DNA from: Chlamydiae bacterium RIFCSPLOWO2_12_FULL_45_20
GTDB lineage: Bacteria; Chlamydiota; Chlamydiia; Chlamydiales; SM23-39
Assembly (NCBI GenBank): GCA_001796285.1
Contig: MGMD01000010.1
Location: 92,708 to 156,707, forward strand
Reading direction: 5' to 3'
Length of the DNA stretch: 64,000 bases
The notes under the pieces were generated by a model. It saw only the letters and a program-made list of their open reading frames with translations, did not search any database and had not been told where the DNA came from. Numbering within the stretch: the first letter of the stretch is position 1; each line of letters begins with the position of its first letter. Positions 29,705 through 39,067 of the stretch are shown piece after piece. The translations under genes and the position numbers were made by a program.

Positions 29705-30469
29705 GAACATCCATTCAGAGAAAGTAAGCTCTTCCGGCCTGGCGTCAGTTCTTTTTCCGATTTTTAGCAGGGCTTGCCGTGTGGTCTCTTTTTCAATAGG
29801 GAGAGTGCTCGTGAGCATTTTTCTTCTTTTCTGAAAAGATCGGCGGATCAGTTGGAAAAAGCCAGGGATGTCGACCTCTCGAGGGAGAATGCTATCCTGT
29901 CGAATTACCATGGACTCCACGGTAGGCCGAGGGTAAAAGCAAGCGGGCGGTACAATAAATGAATTTTGATAAGAGGCATAGAATTGGACAAAAAGGGAAA
30001 GAGGCCCAAAATTTTTTCCCTTTTCAGCTCTCATTCGATCTCCCACCTCTTTTTGCACCATGATGATGAGGCTTGAAAATGGGTGGGAAAAAATTTTTTC
30101 CAGAATAGGTGTTGTGATATGGTATGGGAGGTTGGCTACAATTTTAGGCCTCTTTGGCAAGCAAAGGGAAGGAACCTTTAAAAAATCGCCTTCGATTACT
30201 TGGAGGTTTCCATTTTGAAAACGGTGTAACTCTTTTGCAAAAGTGTGATCGATTTCAACTGCACAAACCTGCGCTCCCTTATCCAAAAGCGCGGCTGTTA
30301 AGGCCCCGGGCCCTGACCCAATTTCCAGAATGGATTCCCCAGGAGTGATCTCCGCGGTCTCGATTATTTTTCTAATAATATTCGAGTCGATGAGAAAATT
30401 TTGAGACAAGCTCTTTTTAGGGTGGGTCTGAATGCGCTTTAAAAACGCAGCGAGTTCACTTGGTCTCAT
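29660..30469 (-). CDS. rsmA: 16S rRNA dimethyladenosine transferase KsgA
   Basis: Rossmann-fold methyltransferase of 269 residues (from MRPSELAAFL) that dimethylates A1518/A1519 of 16S rRNA. KKSLSQNFL (about 19-27), the SAM-binding ILEIGSGPGALT (about 46-57) and the catalytic NLPYHITTPIL (about 113-123) are intact. GGAGG lies 11 nt upstream of the chosen ATG. Convergent with and overlapping dacF. Confidence 0.95.
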   Translation of the reverse strand: MRPSELAAFLKRIQTHPKKSLSQNFLIDSNIIRKIIETAEITPGESILEIGSGPGALTAALLDKGAQVCAVEIDHTFAKELHRFQNGNLQVIEGDFLKVPSLCLPKRPKIVANLPYHITTPILEKIFSHPFSSLIIMVQKEVGDRMRAEKGKNFGPLSLFVQFYASYQNSFIVPPACFYPRPTVESMVIRQDSILPREVDIPGFFQLIRRSFQKRRKMLTSTLPIEKETTRQALLKIGKRTDARPEELTFSEWMFLFKEIEQPLSQCKK

Positions 30470-30501
30470 GAAATTCCTTTCCTCCAATTGCCAAAGGGTA
30501 T

Positions 30502-31521
30502 TTATTGCAAGGAAAAGGGATGCAGATTTTCTAGACTAGGAAGAATGGTCTCATACCCATAATGTTTGCGCAACTTCGTAATATAGGCTTGCGATTCTTC
30601 CATGGAAGCTTTTTGAACGAGTTCATCACGCAGTTGGCTTGCCACTTGGTGAAACGAAGGGGCTGGCACATCTGTTTTAGTTTCGAGATAGAAAATGCGA
30701 TGAACCATTTGATTGTCTCTACGGCTTAATTGAGCCACTGGGGCGCTGTAGGAGCCGGGACTTAAGGTTTCGATGGATTTTTTATGGATCTCTGAGAGGT
30801 CTTGAGTTTTAGCTGTATATGGATTGGATATGGAGATTGTCATTCCGGGACGCTCCAGGTTTTTCAGCTCCGTTTGTAAGAGATCAGGCGATTTTCCAGA
30901 AAGCAGCAGGAGCTGATGCGTTTGTTGGGCTGCTTCTTCCCCATCTACATCGATCCGAATGGAGACGACACGATAGGTCCATTCAGTATAAGAGGGGTGT
31001 TCTTTCTGGTAGAGGTAGTAGGCGTGTTTGATATCTTGAGGGGTGATTGTCATTTGGGCTTTTTGATGAACAAACCACCACATCATTCGTTGGACGATCA
31101 TCTCATTTTTAATCATATCCCACGCTTCAGAGCGGGTGAGTCCAATGGCATCAAGGGTATGGGTGACATTGGGTCCGAAACGCTCCTCTAAGGCTTCTCT
31201 GACTTCACCGTCTGTAACCTTAATCTCTTTATCGGCAGCATCTGCGATGATTAGTTCCTGATCGATCATCTCTTTTAAAACATGCTTCCAGCTGGCCTCA
31301 TAAAACTGGCAGCGAGCCAAACTAGAGTGTTCTATTTGAGGATAATTTTGGTGGAACGTCACATCCATTTTTTTTTTGATATCTATCATGGAGATGATCT
31401 TGCCGTTAACTTGAGTTAGGATGGAGTTTTGGATGGCAAGTTTTTTATCTTGCTGAAAGTCAGTGAGGGGTTCCGCAGAAAGAGTCGATAGAGTCAAAAG
31501 AAAGATCGCTAGCTTTTTCAT
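30502..31521 (-). CDS. SurA-like periplasmic chaperone/peptidyl-prolyl isomerase domain protein
   Basis: 339 residues from the ATG giving MKKLAIFLLTLSTLSAEP (clear signal peptide). The N-terminal helical part (ILTQVNGKIISMIDIKKKMDV, KEMIDQELIIADAADKEIKVTDGEV) is the SurA/trigger-factor-like chaperone fold, and the C-terminal half may hold a degenerate parvulin-like or dimerisation region. It probably escorts outer-membrane proteins such as the autotransporter of this window. Matches the unnamed gene beside ksgA in Chlamydia (CT355). A true parvulin active site is not evident. Confidence 0.72.
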   Translation of the reverse strand: MKKLAIFLLTLSTLSAEPLTDFQQDKKLAIQNSILTQVNGKIISMIDIKKKMDVTFHQNYPQIEHSSLARCQFYEASWKHVLKEMIDQELIIADAADKEIKVTDGEVREALEERFGPNVTHTLDAIGLTRSEAWDMIKNEMIVQRMMWWFVHQKAQMTITPQDIKHAYYLYQKEHPSYTEWTYRVVSIRIDVDGEEAAQQTHQLLLLSGKSPDLLQTELKNLERPGMTISISNPYTAKTQDLSEIHKKSIETLSPGSYSAPVAQLSRRDNQMVHRIFYLETKTDVPAPSFHQVASQLRDELVQKASMEESQAYITKLRKHYGYETILPSLENLHPFSLQ

Positions 31522-31528
31522 AACGTGT

Positions 31529-32641
31529 TCATGATACCAAAGTTTGTTTTTTGAATACAGCGGCAAAAAATCCGTCATGCCTGCCATATTCTGGGAGAAG
31601 GGATAAAGGCTTTTCTTCTAGTTGTAGTGGGAAGGTTTTTAAAAAATATTCGACTTGCTCTTCATTTTCCTCTTTGAGAAGACTGCATGTCGCATAGACG
31701 AATTTACCGCCCTCCTTTAAGAAGGCGACGGCTTCTTTGACAATGGCTCTTTGCTCTACGACAAGCCTCTCGAGAGTTGCTCTGTCGAGCTTCCATTTTG
31801 CGTCGGGGTTTCTTCTCAGTGTGCCAGTGCCAGTGCAAGGAACGTCGGCGAGAAGCCAATCGACTTTTTTTCTGGGTAAGACAAACTGTACATTTTGAAG
31901 CCCCGCTCTTTTCATTCGTTTTCGCGCCTCTTGGAGAATCCAGGGGCGAATGTCATGAAGGTAGACTTGTCCTTTCCCTTGCATTAGTGGAGCGATGGCT
32001 AGAGCTTTGCCTCCAGAGCCACTACAATAGTCTAGAAAATGGTCGCCCGGTTGCACGCGAACAAGCTCTGCTACCAGTTGGCTCCCTTCATCTTGCATTT
32101 CAAAAAGACCCGCTTTGAATTCGGGAAGGCTGAACAGAGGTTCCCTTTTTTTAAATTGGATGCCCATTGGAGCTATTTTACAAGGAAACACGCCCAAAGA
32201 ACTTAAGGTAGTTAGCAGGCTGTCTCTTGTGGTCTTAGCGCTATTGGCTCGGATGGTGATAGGCGCTTCAGAGTTGAGGATGAAAGAGAGCGTTCGAGTG
32301 CGTTCTTTCCCAAACTGGGATGTTAGTTGATTGTAGAGAAATTCATTAAGGCCTAGTCGATGGGGTTCTGGAATGGCTGGATCGTTGCAACAGTTTTCTA
32401 AAGAAATTTTTTGAAAACACCTCAGCACGTGGGCGGGTTCTGAAGAAGAGGCGAGATAGATAAACAGGCTTTTATAGCGAACCAACCGAAAAAGGGTATC
32501 TGCGATTTTTTTGCGATCATGCGACCCAATGCTTTTATGGGAGCGAAAATACTCGTTTAATAAAAGATCCAAAGGCTTTTTTTGCTGAAATAGCTCTTTT
32601 AGCAGGATACAAATGTGGTAGTCGCAAAAAGGAATTCTCAT
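31529..32641 (-). CDS. RNA (cytosine-5-)-methyltransferase, RsmB/NOL1-NOP2-Sun family
   Basis: 370 residues from the ATG at 32641; longer frames overlap the divergent doxX gene. An N-terminal NusB-like helical domain (about 20-130) precedes the methyltransferase domain with FLDYCSGSGGKAL (SAM site, about 215), the catalytic DVPCTGTGTLRRNPD (about 282) and YATCSLLKEENEEQV (second catalytic Cys, about 328). Both catalytic cysteines are present. The NusB-like domain favours RsmB (16S C967), but RsmF-type substrate cannot be excluded. Confidence 0.88.
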   Translation of the reverse strand: MRIPFCDYHICILLKELFQQKKPLDLLLNEYFRSHKSIGSHDRKKIADTLFRLVRYKSLFIYLASSSEPAHVLRCFQKISLENCCNDPAIPEPHRLGLNEFLYNQLTSQFGKERTRTLSFILNSEAPITIRANSAKTTRDSLLTTLSSLGVFPCKIAPMGIQFKKREPLFSLPEFKAGLFEMQDEGSQLVAELVRVQPGDHFLDYCSGSGGKALAIAPLMQGKGQVYLHDIRPWILQEARKRMKRAGLQNVQFVLPRKKVDWLLADVPCTGTGTLRRNPDAKWKLDRATLERLVVEQRAIVKEAVAFLKEGGKFVYATCSLLKEENEEQVEYFLKTFPLQLEEKPLSLLPEYGRHDGFFAAVFKKQTLVS

Positions 32642-32675
32642 ATAGGATAGAAGTTTACCCTGGAATGGGTTTTTT

Positions 32676-33149
32676 ATGGCAGTAATTAGACTTGCAACCA
32701 CGGTGGTTACCCGATTTTTCATCAGTCTTGTGTTCTTGGCTGGGGCTGTCAACAAAATTTTACACTGGCATGATGCGGAAAAGCTTCTCCTTCAGACGCT
32801 TAGCGATTGGCAAGCATTCCTTGGATCTTCCGATTTTTTTCATAATTTTTTACATTTCATCATCCCCCTAACGCCACTCATCCTGTTGGTAGAAACTCTT
32901 TTTGAGCTTTTGGGGGGGCTTTTAGTGTTGTTAGGCATCAAAGAAAAGTTAGGAGCTCTTTTATTGATTTTTTTTCTCGTTCCAACGACAATTATCATGC
33001 ATCAGTTTTGGTATGTTGATGGCGCGATGCGCGAGTTGCAACTGATCCATTTTCTCAAGAATGTGGCTATTGTGGGGGGATTGATCTTGATTGTGCTCCA
33101 AGGTACAACGCAAGCGGCGCCTCCAAAACCAAGACACCCATTTCAGTAG
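32676..33149 (+). CDS. DoxX-family membrane protein
   Basis: 157 residues with four hydrophobic helices (about 8-25, 60-80, 82-105, 125-145) and the DoxX-type start RFFISLVFLAGAVNKILHW. Members are inner-membrane proteins linked to quinone or redox functions, but the role here is unknown. The TAG stop codon is provided by the first base triplet of a dispersed repeat. Confidence 0.72.
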   Translation: MAVIRLATTVVTRFFISLVFLAGAVNKILHWHDAEKLLLQTLSDWQAFLGSSDFFHNFLHFIIPLTPLILLVETLFELLGGLLVLLGIKEKLGALLLIFFLVPTTIIMHQFWYVDGAMRELQLIHFLKNVAIVGGLILIVLQGTTQAAPPKPRHPFQ

Positions 33150-33180
33150 ACCTCAGAACTTGGGTTATACAAGAGGTCTA
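33147..33180. repeat. palindromic dispersed repeat copy between doxX and lnt
   Basis: TAGACCTC (33147-33154) and AGAGGTCTA (33172-33180) are inverted; on the minus strand the unit begins TAGACCTCTTGTATAAC, one base off the core found at 27959 and 62055. The 34-bp unit supplies the stop codon of the upstream gene. Confidence 0.75.
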
Positions 33181-33193
33181 GTAAACCGATTTG

Positions 33194-34879
33194 ATGAGCC
33201 TACAACCCCCTTATTCGACCACTAAATTGCAGCGTTTTGGTGCAGCTCAGCTGCCAGTTTTTGCATCACGTTGGGTGTATTTTGTTCTAAGTTTTTTGGT
33301 TACTGCCTTTGCGCAACCTGCATGGGTTCCGTGGCTGGGCTACCTGGCGGGAGCTTTTGGGTATGCGCTGTTCTGGAAGGGTCTTTTAGGGTTTAGAAGG
33401 AGGCGGGACCGATTTTTACTTGCAGCCCTCTGGTTTTCTTTGGTGCAAGGCGTACAACTCTCATGGATGGCAACTACAGACTACATGGGGCCTTTGATCT
33501 ATGTTTTGTATTTGTTTTTGATTCTTGGCATGGGGGTTCAATTCGGCATTTTATCTTTTTTGGTGAGCCCCTGGATGTCCATTTTTCGGATGGTTGCAGT
33601 ATCGGGTTGTTGGGTGGTTTTTGAATGGCTAAGACTTTATTTTTTTTGCGGCTTTACTTGGAATCAGATAGGCCTTGCGCTGGCAGGCTCTCACTATTCT
33701 TTGCAGTTTGCGTCTGTGTGTGGGATCTTCGGGCTTTCGTTTTGGGTCCTTTGGGTTAACTTATGGGCTCTAAAAGCGTGGACTGAAAAATGTAAAAAAC
33801 TGGCTTTTTGCTGGGGAGCTTTAGCGTGCTTTCCATACCTTTTTGGGTGGACCCACCAGTGGGTGATTGAACGGACGGCCCCTGTTTCGAAAAAGCTTGA
33901 GGTGCTCCTAATCCAAACGGGGCTTTTCCCTGAACAAAAAGATTTATTTCTCGATATGCCTGAAGCCTACCTTTCTCCGCTTGTGCAATGGCAGCGCATT
34001 TTGCACGTGCTGGATGGGTCTAAAAAAGCAGATCTTATCCTATTTCCAGAAGCAGCTCTTCCTTTAGGAGCGCATGTTGCTGGGTATGCTTTGGACGATG
34101 TAAAACATATCGTGCAGGAGGATTTCTTTCCTCCATTGGAGAGTCCTTTTGCGATATTCAGTGAAGGACAGTGGAAAGTGAACAATGGATTCATTCTCCA
34201 GGCGCTGGCCAATCAACACGAAGCGGATATTATCGTGGGGCTTGATGATCGTGATTGGACGGGAAAGTACAATGCTGCTTTTCATTTTGTTCCTTGGAAA
34301 AATAAGTACTCTCGGTATGAAAAACAAATTTTGGTCCCGATTGGAGAATACATTCCAGCTAGCCAATTTAGAAGGTTTTCTCAATTTGTTTCAGCCAGTT
34401 TTGGCGTTTATAGCTCGTTTGATCCTGGCAAGGAGAGTAAAATTTTTCACTCACATGTACCGATCGGTATTTCCATTTGCCTGGAGGAGACGTTTGGCCA
34501 TTTAATCCGGAGGTGCCGCCTGCTGGGTGCGGAACTTTTTGTCAATATTACCAATGACGTGTGGTTTCCGCATTCAAAACTGCCTGAACAACATTTTCAT
34601 CATGGTCGGGTCCGATCGGTTGAAAATGGAGTGCCTATTTTGCGCTCTTGTAATACGGGAATTACAGGCGCGATCGATTGTTTTGGTCGCGTGGTGAAAG
34701 TTTTACCTAAGTCAGAAACACAGGTTTATGCCATGCATCTGACGCTCCCTATGCAGTCTTATCGAACCCTTTACTCTTTGTGGGGCGATGCAGGGATTTT
34801 GACTATTAGTTCCTTGGGCATGATCTTGTATCTCTTAAGAAAAAGTTGCCGTAAATGTATAACTCGGTTAATTTTCTAG
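33194..34879 (+). CDS. lnt: apolipoprotein N-acyltransferase
   Basis: Completes lipoprotein maturation by N-acylation at the inner membrane. 561 residues from the ATG at 33194. Six to eight N-terminal membrane helices (1-220) are followed by a nitrilase-type domain with catalytic Glu in LFPEAALPLG (about 286), Lys in YEKQILVPIGEYIP (about 376) and Cys in GISICLEETFG (about 430), and a C-terminal helix. Order lnt-lpxC-fabZ-lpxA-fmt as in Chlamydia. Confidence 0.94.
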   Translation: MSLQPPYSTTKLQRFGAAQLPVFASRWVYFVLSFLVTAFAQPAWVPWLGYLAGAFGYALFWKGLLGFRRRRDRFLLAALWFSLVQGVQLSWMATTDYMGPLIYVLYLFLILGMGVQFGILSFLVSPWMSIFRMVAVSGCWVVFEWLRLYFFCGFTWNQIGLALAGSHYSLQFASVCGIFGLSFWVLWVNLWALKAWTEKCKKLAFCWGALACFPYLFGWTHQWVIERTAPVSKKLEVLLIQTGLFPEQKDLFLDMPEAYLSPLVQWQRILHVLDGSKKADLILFPEAALPLGAHVAGYALDDVKHIVQEDFFPPLESPFAIFSEGQWKVNNGFILQALANQHEADIIVGLDDRDWTGKYNAAFHFVPWKNKYSRYEKQILVPIGEYIPASQFRRFSQFVSASFGVYSSFDPGKESKIFHSHVPIGISICLEETFGHLIRRCRLLGAELFVNITNDVWFPHSKLPEQHFHHGRVRSVENGVPILRSCNTGITGAIDCFGRVVKVLPKSETQVYAMHLTLPMQSYRTLYSLWGDAGILTISSLGMILYLLRKSCRKCITRLIF

Positions 34880-34909
34880 CTAGATTTTCCGAGTAATAGA
34901 GGTAATGGA

Positions 34910-35773
34910 TTGGTCGGCTCAGAGCCCTCCTTAGAAGGGGAAAAGCAAACAACGATTGCAAAGGAGGTTTCTGCTTCTGGTATCGGGCTGTTTACAGGAG
35001 AGAAGGTTGCATTAAAAATTCTTCCAGCCCTTCCCAATACGGGGATTGTATTTACGCGCGTAGATCTTCCAGGAAAACCCCAAATTCCTGCTTGCTTGCG
35101 ATTTGTTCGTGAAGCTCCTCGTTGCACCCGACTCGCCACAGTGGATGCGAGTGTTCATATGGTAGAGCATCTTCTTTCTGCGCTGAAGGGAATGGGAGTC
35201 GATAATGCGCAAATTGAGGTAGAGGGGCCTGAAATCTTAGCGGCTGATGGTAGCGCAAAGCTTTTTTGTGATTTGTTGGAACAAGCTGAGATCTCTATAC
35301 AAGATGTAGATCGCCGTGTACTGAAAATTTCCAGGCCTATTTTTTGGTCAGAAGGGGAGGTTCATCTCATTGCCCTTCCATCGAATGAGTTTCGTGTCAG
35401 TTATACGTTGCATTATCCCCAATCCCCCTTGCTTCGCTCGCAGTACTACACGGTCCAAGTGAATCCTCGACATTTTAGAGAGGAAATCGCGCCTTGTCGG
35501 ACCTTTTCCCTCTATGAAGAAATCCTCCCGTTTATAGAAAGGGGAATGATGAAAGGGGGCGGGCTGGAAAATGCCTTGGTGATCCGGGAAGATCAAATTA
35601 TGAATCCCGAAGGGGCTCGCTTTCCAGATGAGATGGTCAGACATAAAATTTTGGACTTAATTGGGGACTTTTTCTTGTTAGGGCCTATTTTAGGACATAT
35701 CATTTCGGTTCGCTCCGGTCATTCTAGTAATATAGCCTTTGCGAAATTGATCGAAACGTTGGAGTGCCCGTAA
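34910..35773 (+). CDS. lpxC: UDP-3-O-acyl-N-acetylglucosamine deacetylase
   Basis: Zinc deacetylase for the committed step of lipid A synthesis; 287 residues. Zinc and active-site motifs VEHLLSAL (His, about 83), HKILDLIGD (about 243) and SGHSSNIAF (His, about 271) are intact. The start is TTG at 34910, supported by AGAGG 7 nt upstream; a nearby ATG (34906) is in another frame. The stop overlaps fabZ as TAATG. Confidence 0.95.
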   Translation: MVGSEPSLEGEKQTTIAKEVSASGIGLFTGEKVALKILPALPNTGIVFTRVDLPGKPQIPACLRFVREAPRCTRLATVDASVHMVEHLLSALKGMGVDNAQIEVEGPEILAADGSAKLFCDLLEQAEISIQDVDRRVLKISRPIFWSEGEVHLIALPSNEFRVSYTLHYPQSPLLRSQYYTVQVNPRHFREEIAPCRTFSLYEEILPFIERGMMKGGGLENALVIREDQIMNPEGARFPDEMVRHKILDLIGDFFLLGPILGHIISVRSGHSSNIAFAKLIETLECP

Positions 35774-36234
35774 TGGAGCCAAACAAACGTCCCTTCATCT
35801 TTAATGCGAAGGACATCGAAAAAATTCTTCCTCATCGCTATCCTTTTCTTCTTGTGGATCGAATTTTAGAGATCAACTTGGAAGAAAATGAGATCATTGG
35901 GTTGAAGAATGTGACAGTCAATGAGCCATTTTTTCAAGGGCACTTCCCCAGTGTACCCATTATGCCTGGCGTGTTGATTTTAGAAGCTTTAGCGCAGACT
36001 GGTGGCGTCCTTGTTCACCAGAAAGGCTATGTGAAAAAGATTGCTGTTCTTTTAAATGTTACGGGAGCGAAGTTTCGCAGGCCTGTACTGCCTGGCGATG
36101 CGCTTCTTTTGTATGCAAAGGCGCAACATATAAGTGGAAATGGCGGAAAAATTAAGGCGAAAGCTATGATTGGGCAAGTCCTAGCTGTCGAAGCAGAATT
36201 GAGCTTTGCCCTTGTAGATAAAGACCAATTGTAA
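35773..36234 (+). CDS. fabZ: (3R)-hydroxyacyl-ACP dehydratase
   Basis: 153-residue hot-dog-fold enzyme dehydrating 3-hydroxyacyl-ACP in fatty acid elongation. The catalytic His lies in PHRYPFLLVDRI (about 17-28) and the Glu in MPGVLILEALAQTGG (about 63-77). It uses the same substrate as LpxA just downstream, so the operon sets the balance between phospholipid and lipid A. ATG overlaps the lpxC stop by 1 nt. Confidence 0.96.
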   Translation: MEPNKRPFIFNAKDIEKILPHRYPFLLVDRILEINLEENEIIGLKNVTVNEPFFQGHFPSVPIMPGVLILEALAQTGGVLVHQKGYVKKIAVLLNVTGAKFRRPVLPGDALLLYAKAQHISGNGGKIKAKAMIGQVLAVEAELSFALVDKDQL

Positions 36235-36252
36235 TCTCAAAATCGGATTTTC

Positions 36253-37083
36253 ATGTCTAATATACACCCTCAAGCCATTGTAGAACCCGGAGCGCAAATT
36301 GGGAATCATGTGACGATCGAAGCTTTTGCTGTGATTAAAGGCACGGTGACCCTCGAGGATCATGTAGTGATTAAGTCCCACGCCTATATTGATGGAAATA
36401 CTACCATAGGTAATAGTACAGTCGTATGGCCTGGTGCCAGTATCGGAACCAAAACACAAGATTTGAAGTATCGGGGAGAGAAAACGTTTGTCTCCATCGG
36501 TAAGCGATGTGAAATTCGGGAATTTGTCACAATTAACTCTTCTTGTCAGGAAAATTCCACGGTCCGAATAGGTGATGACTGCCTGATTATGGCCTATTGC
36601 CACGTGGCGCATAACTGTGAAATTGGGAATAAAGTGGTGATGTCCAATAGCGCAATGCTGGCCGGGCATGTCATTGTAGAAGATTATGCGATCATCGGCG
36701 GGATGACGCCAGTACATCAATTTTCTCGTATCGGTTGCTATGCTATGGTCGGCGGGTTTAGCCGCGTGCCAAGAGATGTCCCTCCTTATACTGTCGGGGG
36801 TGGATTTCCCTATAAGTTTGGTGGGATTAATATCATTGGCCTCAAGCGTCATTTGTTTCCATTAGATGTGCGCGTCGCTCTCAGTAAGGCGTTCAAAATT
36901 ACCTACAGGTACGGCCTTCACCTCGAAGAGGCGTTGGAAAAAATTCAAGGCGAACTTACTCCGTGTAAAGAAGTGGATCATTGGATTGCGTTTTGTAGGT
37001 CATCAAAACGGGGATTACTCGGCCTTGAAGGGGTTGCAAAATGTCCTCTCAATGAAACGGAAGAGTTGTACTTCGAAGATTAA
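36253..37083 (+). CDS. lpxA: UDP-N-acetylglucosamine O-acyltransferase
   Basis: First enzyme of lipid A synthesis; 276 residues. Left-handed beta-helix hexapeptide repeats run from about 2 to 185 ([19 protein letters not shown], and so on), with the catalytic His in [13 protein letters not shown] (about 118-122) and a helical C-terminal domain. Length is slightly above E. coli LpxA (262). Confidence 0.96.
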   Translation: MSNIHPQAIVEPGAQIGNHVTIEAFAVIKGTVTLEDHVVIKSHAYIDGNTTIGNSTVVWPGASIGTKTQDLKYRGEKTFVSIGKRCEIREFVTINSSCQENSTVRIGDDCLIMAYCHVAHNCEIGNKVVMSNSAMLAGHVIVEDYAIIGGMTPVHQFSRIGCYAMVGGFSRVPRDVPPYTVGGGFPYKFGGINIIGLKRHLFPLDVRVALSKAFKITYRYGLHLEEALEKIQGELTPCKEVDHWIAFCRSSKRGLLGLEGVAKCPLNETEELYFED

Positions 37084-37084
37084 G

Positions 37085-37130
37085 AACTCACCTTACGCAC
37101 ACAGGGGGCCTTATGGGCGTAAGGTGAGTT
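37085..37130. mobile_element. 46-bp perfect inverted-repeat element between lpxA and fmt
   Basis: Arms AACTCACCTTACGC (37085-37098) and GCGTAAGGTGAGTT (37117-37130) are perfectly inverted around an 18-nt loop. The element is flanked by AAG on both sides (37082-37084 and 37131-37133), consistent with a 3-bp target duplication, so a MITE is my preferred reading. A hairpin terminator without a T-run is the alternative. Confidence 0.5.
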
Positions 37131-37140
37131 AAGAAGGTGT

Positions 37141-37159
37141 GAGTTTCGAAAGAGGTCTA
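37141..37159 (-). repeat. diverged dispersed repeat copy immediately before fmt
   Basis: On the minus strand TAGACCTCTTTCGAAACTC, matching the family at TAGACCTCTT and ACTC. It ends one base before the GTG start of fmt and so forms the fmt leader. Confidence 0.5.
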
Positions 37160-38077
37160 GTGAAAATCATCTTCTTTGGAACGCCCTATTTTGCAAAGGA
37201 AATCCTGGATTTTCTTTTCGCAAAAAAAGTGCAAATCCTTGCCGTTGTTACCCAACCGGATCGGCCTAAGGGACGCTCCTTGCAATGCAGTCCCTCTCCT
37301 GTGAAAGAGCTTGTTTTGGAAAAAAGGCCAGAACTTGAAGTCTTACAGCCATTAAAAGTCTCAGAGGAATGGTTTTTGGAACGTTTAAAAAAGCTCGGAG
37401 CCGATCTTTATGTGGTTGTTGCTTTTGGTCAAATTTTGCCGCAAAAACTGCTTGATATTCCTCCGTTGGGATGTATCAATGTGCATGCTTCGCTACTCCC
37501 TAAGTATCGGGGAGCCGCCCCAATGCAGCGCTGTTTAATGCAAGGCGAAAAAGCGACAGGCGTTGCGATACAAAAAATGGTTTTAAAAATGGATGCCGGG
37601 GATGTTCTTGCCGTCTCGAAAACTGCCGTCCCCATCGATATGACCTTTGGCGAGCTAGAAAAGATTTTGATAGCTCTGACAAAACCTCTTTTACTCGACA
37701 TTGTCCGCCGGTATGAAGAAGGGATTCCAGAAGCCACACCTCAAGATCACTCTCTTGCTACTTATGCGCCAAAAATTGAGCCTGAACAAACCTTGATCCA
37801 GTGGGATCAAAGCAATCTGGAGGTGCATAATCAGATCCGCGCGCTATCACCGAGACCTGGCGCTTGGTGCTATTGCCAGGTTGGGGAAGAACGAAAGAGA
37901 GTAAAAATTTTAAGTGCCGCCCTTTCGGTAGAAGAAATTCCGCTCAAACAGTTAAAGGGCAGAAAAATTGGCTGTAAGCATGGTTCCATAGAGCTTCTCG
38001 AAGTGCAACCTGAAGGTAAAAAGAAAATGAATGCCCCAGATTGGCTGCGAGGTCAAAAAAAAATATTGTTTATGTGA
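37160..38077 (+). CDS. fmt: methionyl-tRNA formyltransferase
   Basis: Formylates initiator Met-tRNA using 10-formyl-THF. About 305 residues from the GTG at 37160 (MKIIFFGTPYFAKEILDFL). The catalytic region NVHASLLPKYRGAAPMQRC (about 107-125) carries the Asn-His pair, with the Asp in MDAGDVL (about 145). Seven further codons upstream are open but derive from a dispersed repeat, so I exclude them. Confidence 0.94.
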   Translation: MKIIFFGTPYFAKEILDFLFAKKVQILAVVTQPDRPKGRSLQCSPSPVKELVLEKRPELEVLQPLKVSEEWFLERLKKLGADLYVVVAFGQILPQKLLDIPPLGCINVHASLLPKYRGAAPMQRCLMQGEKATGVAIQKMVLKMDAGDVLAVSKTAVPIDMTFGELEKILIALTKPLLLDIVRRYEEGIPEATPQDHSLATYAPKIEPEQTLIQWDQSNLEVHNQIRALSPRPGAWCYCQVGEERKRVKILSAALSVEEIPLKQLKGRKIGCKHGSIELLEVQPEGKKKMNAPDWLRGQKKILFM

Positions 38078-38146
38078 TAAAGTCTCTTTACATTAAGAGC
38101 GTCTCTCTATAACATCTCTTTTCGCTAAGAAAACAGGGAGCGATTT

Positions 38147-38992
38147 ATGTCGGCTAGTGCTGCGTTGCCAGTGAAGACTAAGGACTCGGTAGGCCTGGAG
38201 CCCTTATTCGGGGAAGTAAGTAATCCAGATTATGCAAGTCCTGAAGGTAAGCCTTTTGGCTGGTTTCATCATTTGGTGAACTATACACAAACGGCGAGTG
38301 GGGCTTTTCGGTGCTTGCAATTGGGTGATCGAGTTTTACAGCTCGTTTCGCTTGTTTTGGAACGATTTGGTAATACGTTATCTGAATATTTTGGCGCCAT
38401 TGCCAATCGTTTAGGGACAGCGTGCAGCATGATGAACTGTGCGCGGCTGCCTCAAACGACACGTGAGGGGTGGGCATCGCTCCGTGAGGGATGGCAGGGA
38501 TCTCGCAGTGCCTTCATTGAGAGAATTCAGAAAATTGCTGATGCGGCGGCCTCTTGGCTTTATGCTGCTGCTGTATTTTTGCCTAACGTGATGACGTCGG
38601 CAAATGTGGTGAATCTTTTTGCAGATGTATATAGTGTAGTTATTGCAGCGACAGATATCAACGAAGCTCATAGTCAGAAACAGCAGCAAGTAGTAGTGGA
38701 GGGGGCAAAGGACATTCCTCCTATTGTGAATAGATTGTCGTACACAATGAAGGAAGCTTTCATGAGGTTGGTGGCTAAAGTAAGTTCGATTGTTACCAGC
38801 GTGTCGGGGCTCATGGCCCTTTCGTCTGGTGGACCTTCTTTACTTCTTCCCCTTCCAACGATCCTTTTGAAGCTTGTCTCTACACTTTCTGCTATGGGCG
38901 CTCATTTCTATACAAAGACTAGGGATCTAGCGCTTATTCAATTCAATAAGCCTATCTCGCCTCAGCTATGTATTAGTGCGGCTACAGCTTAA
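38147..38992 (+). CDS. putative inclusion-membrane-like protein (Cap1/CT529 position)
   Basis: 281 residues. Two long hydrophobic stretches (about 128-165 and 215-255) without an N-terminal signal peptide give the bilobed pattern typical of chlamydial Inc proteins, which are inserted into the inclusion membrane after type III secretion. The gene occupies the CT529 (Cap1) slot between fmt and rplC. Sequence identity to Cap1 cannot be judged here, so homology is inferred from position and topology. Start ATG with AGGGAG 6 nt upstream; a TATAAC -10-like box is at 38108-38113. Confidence 0.65.
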   Translation: MSASAALPVKTKDSVGLEPLFGEVSNPDYASPEGKPFGWFHHLVNYTQTASGAFRCLQLGDRVLQLVSLVLERFGNTLSEYFGAIANRLGTACSMMNCARLPQTTREGWASLREGWQGSRSAFIERIQKIADAAASWLYAAAVFLPNVMTSANVVNLFADVYSVVIAATDINEAHSQKQQQVVVEGAKDIPPIVNRLSYTMKEAFMRLVAKVSSIVTSVSGLMALSSGGPSLLLPLPTILLKLVSTLSAMGAHFYTKTRDLALIQFNKPISPQLCISAATA

Positions 38993-39002
38993 ATTTTTTA
39001 TG

Positions 39003-39030
39003 ACAGGGCAAAGAATGTTTTTTGCCCTGT
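39003..39030. terminator. hairpin after the Inc-like gene
   Basis: ACAGGGCAAA (39003-39012) pairs with TTTGCCCTGT (39021-39030) around an 8-nt loop, 11 nt after the stop codon. There is no T-run, so it may be a mRNA-stabilising hairpin or a weak terminator. Confidence 0.5.
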
Positions 39031-39067
39031 GCAAAACAAACTCCAGCTGCTTTCCATAGTTAAGATC

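Noticed and set aside
32641..32755. Longer N terminus for the RNA methyltransferase
   Set aside because: It would overlap the divergent doxX-like gene by 80 bp, and the extra residues do not resemble the family; the ATG at 32641 fits better.
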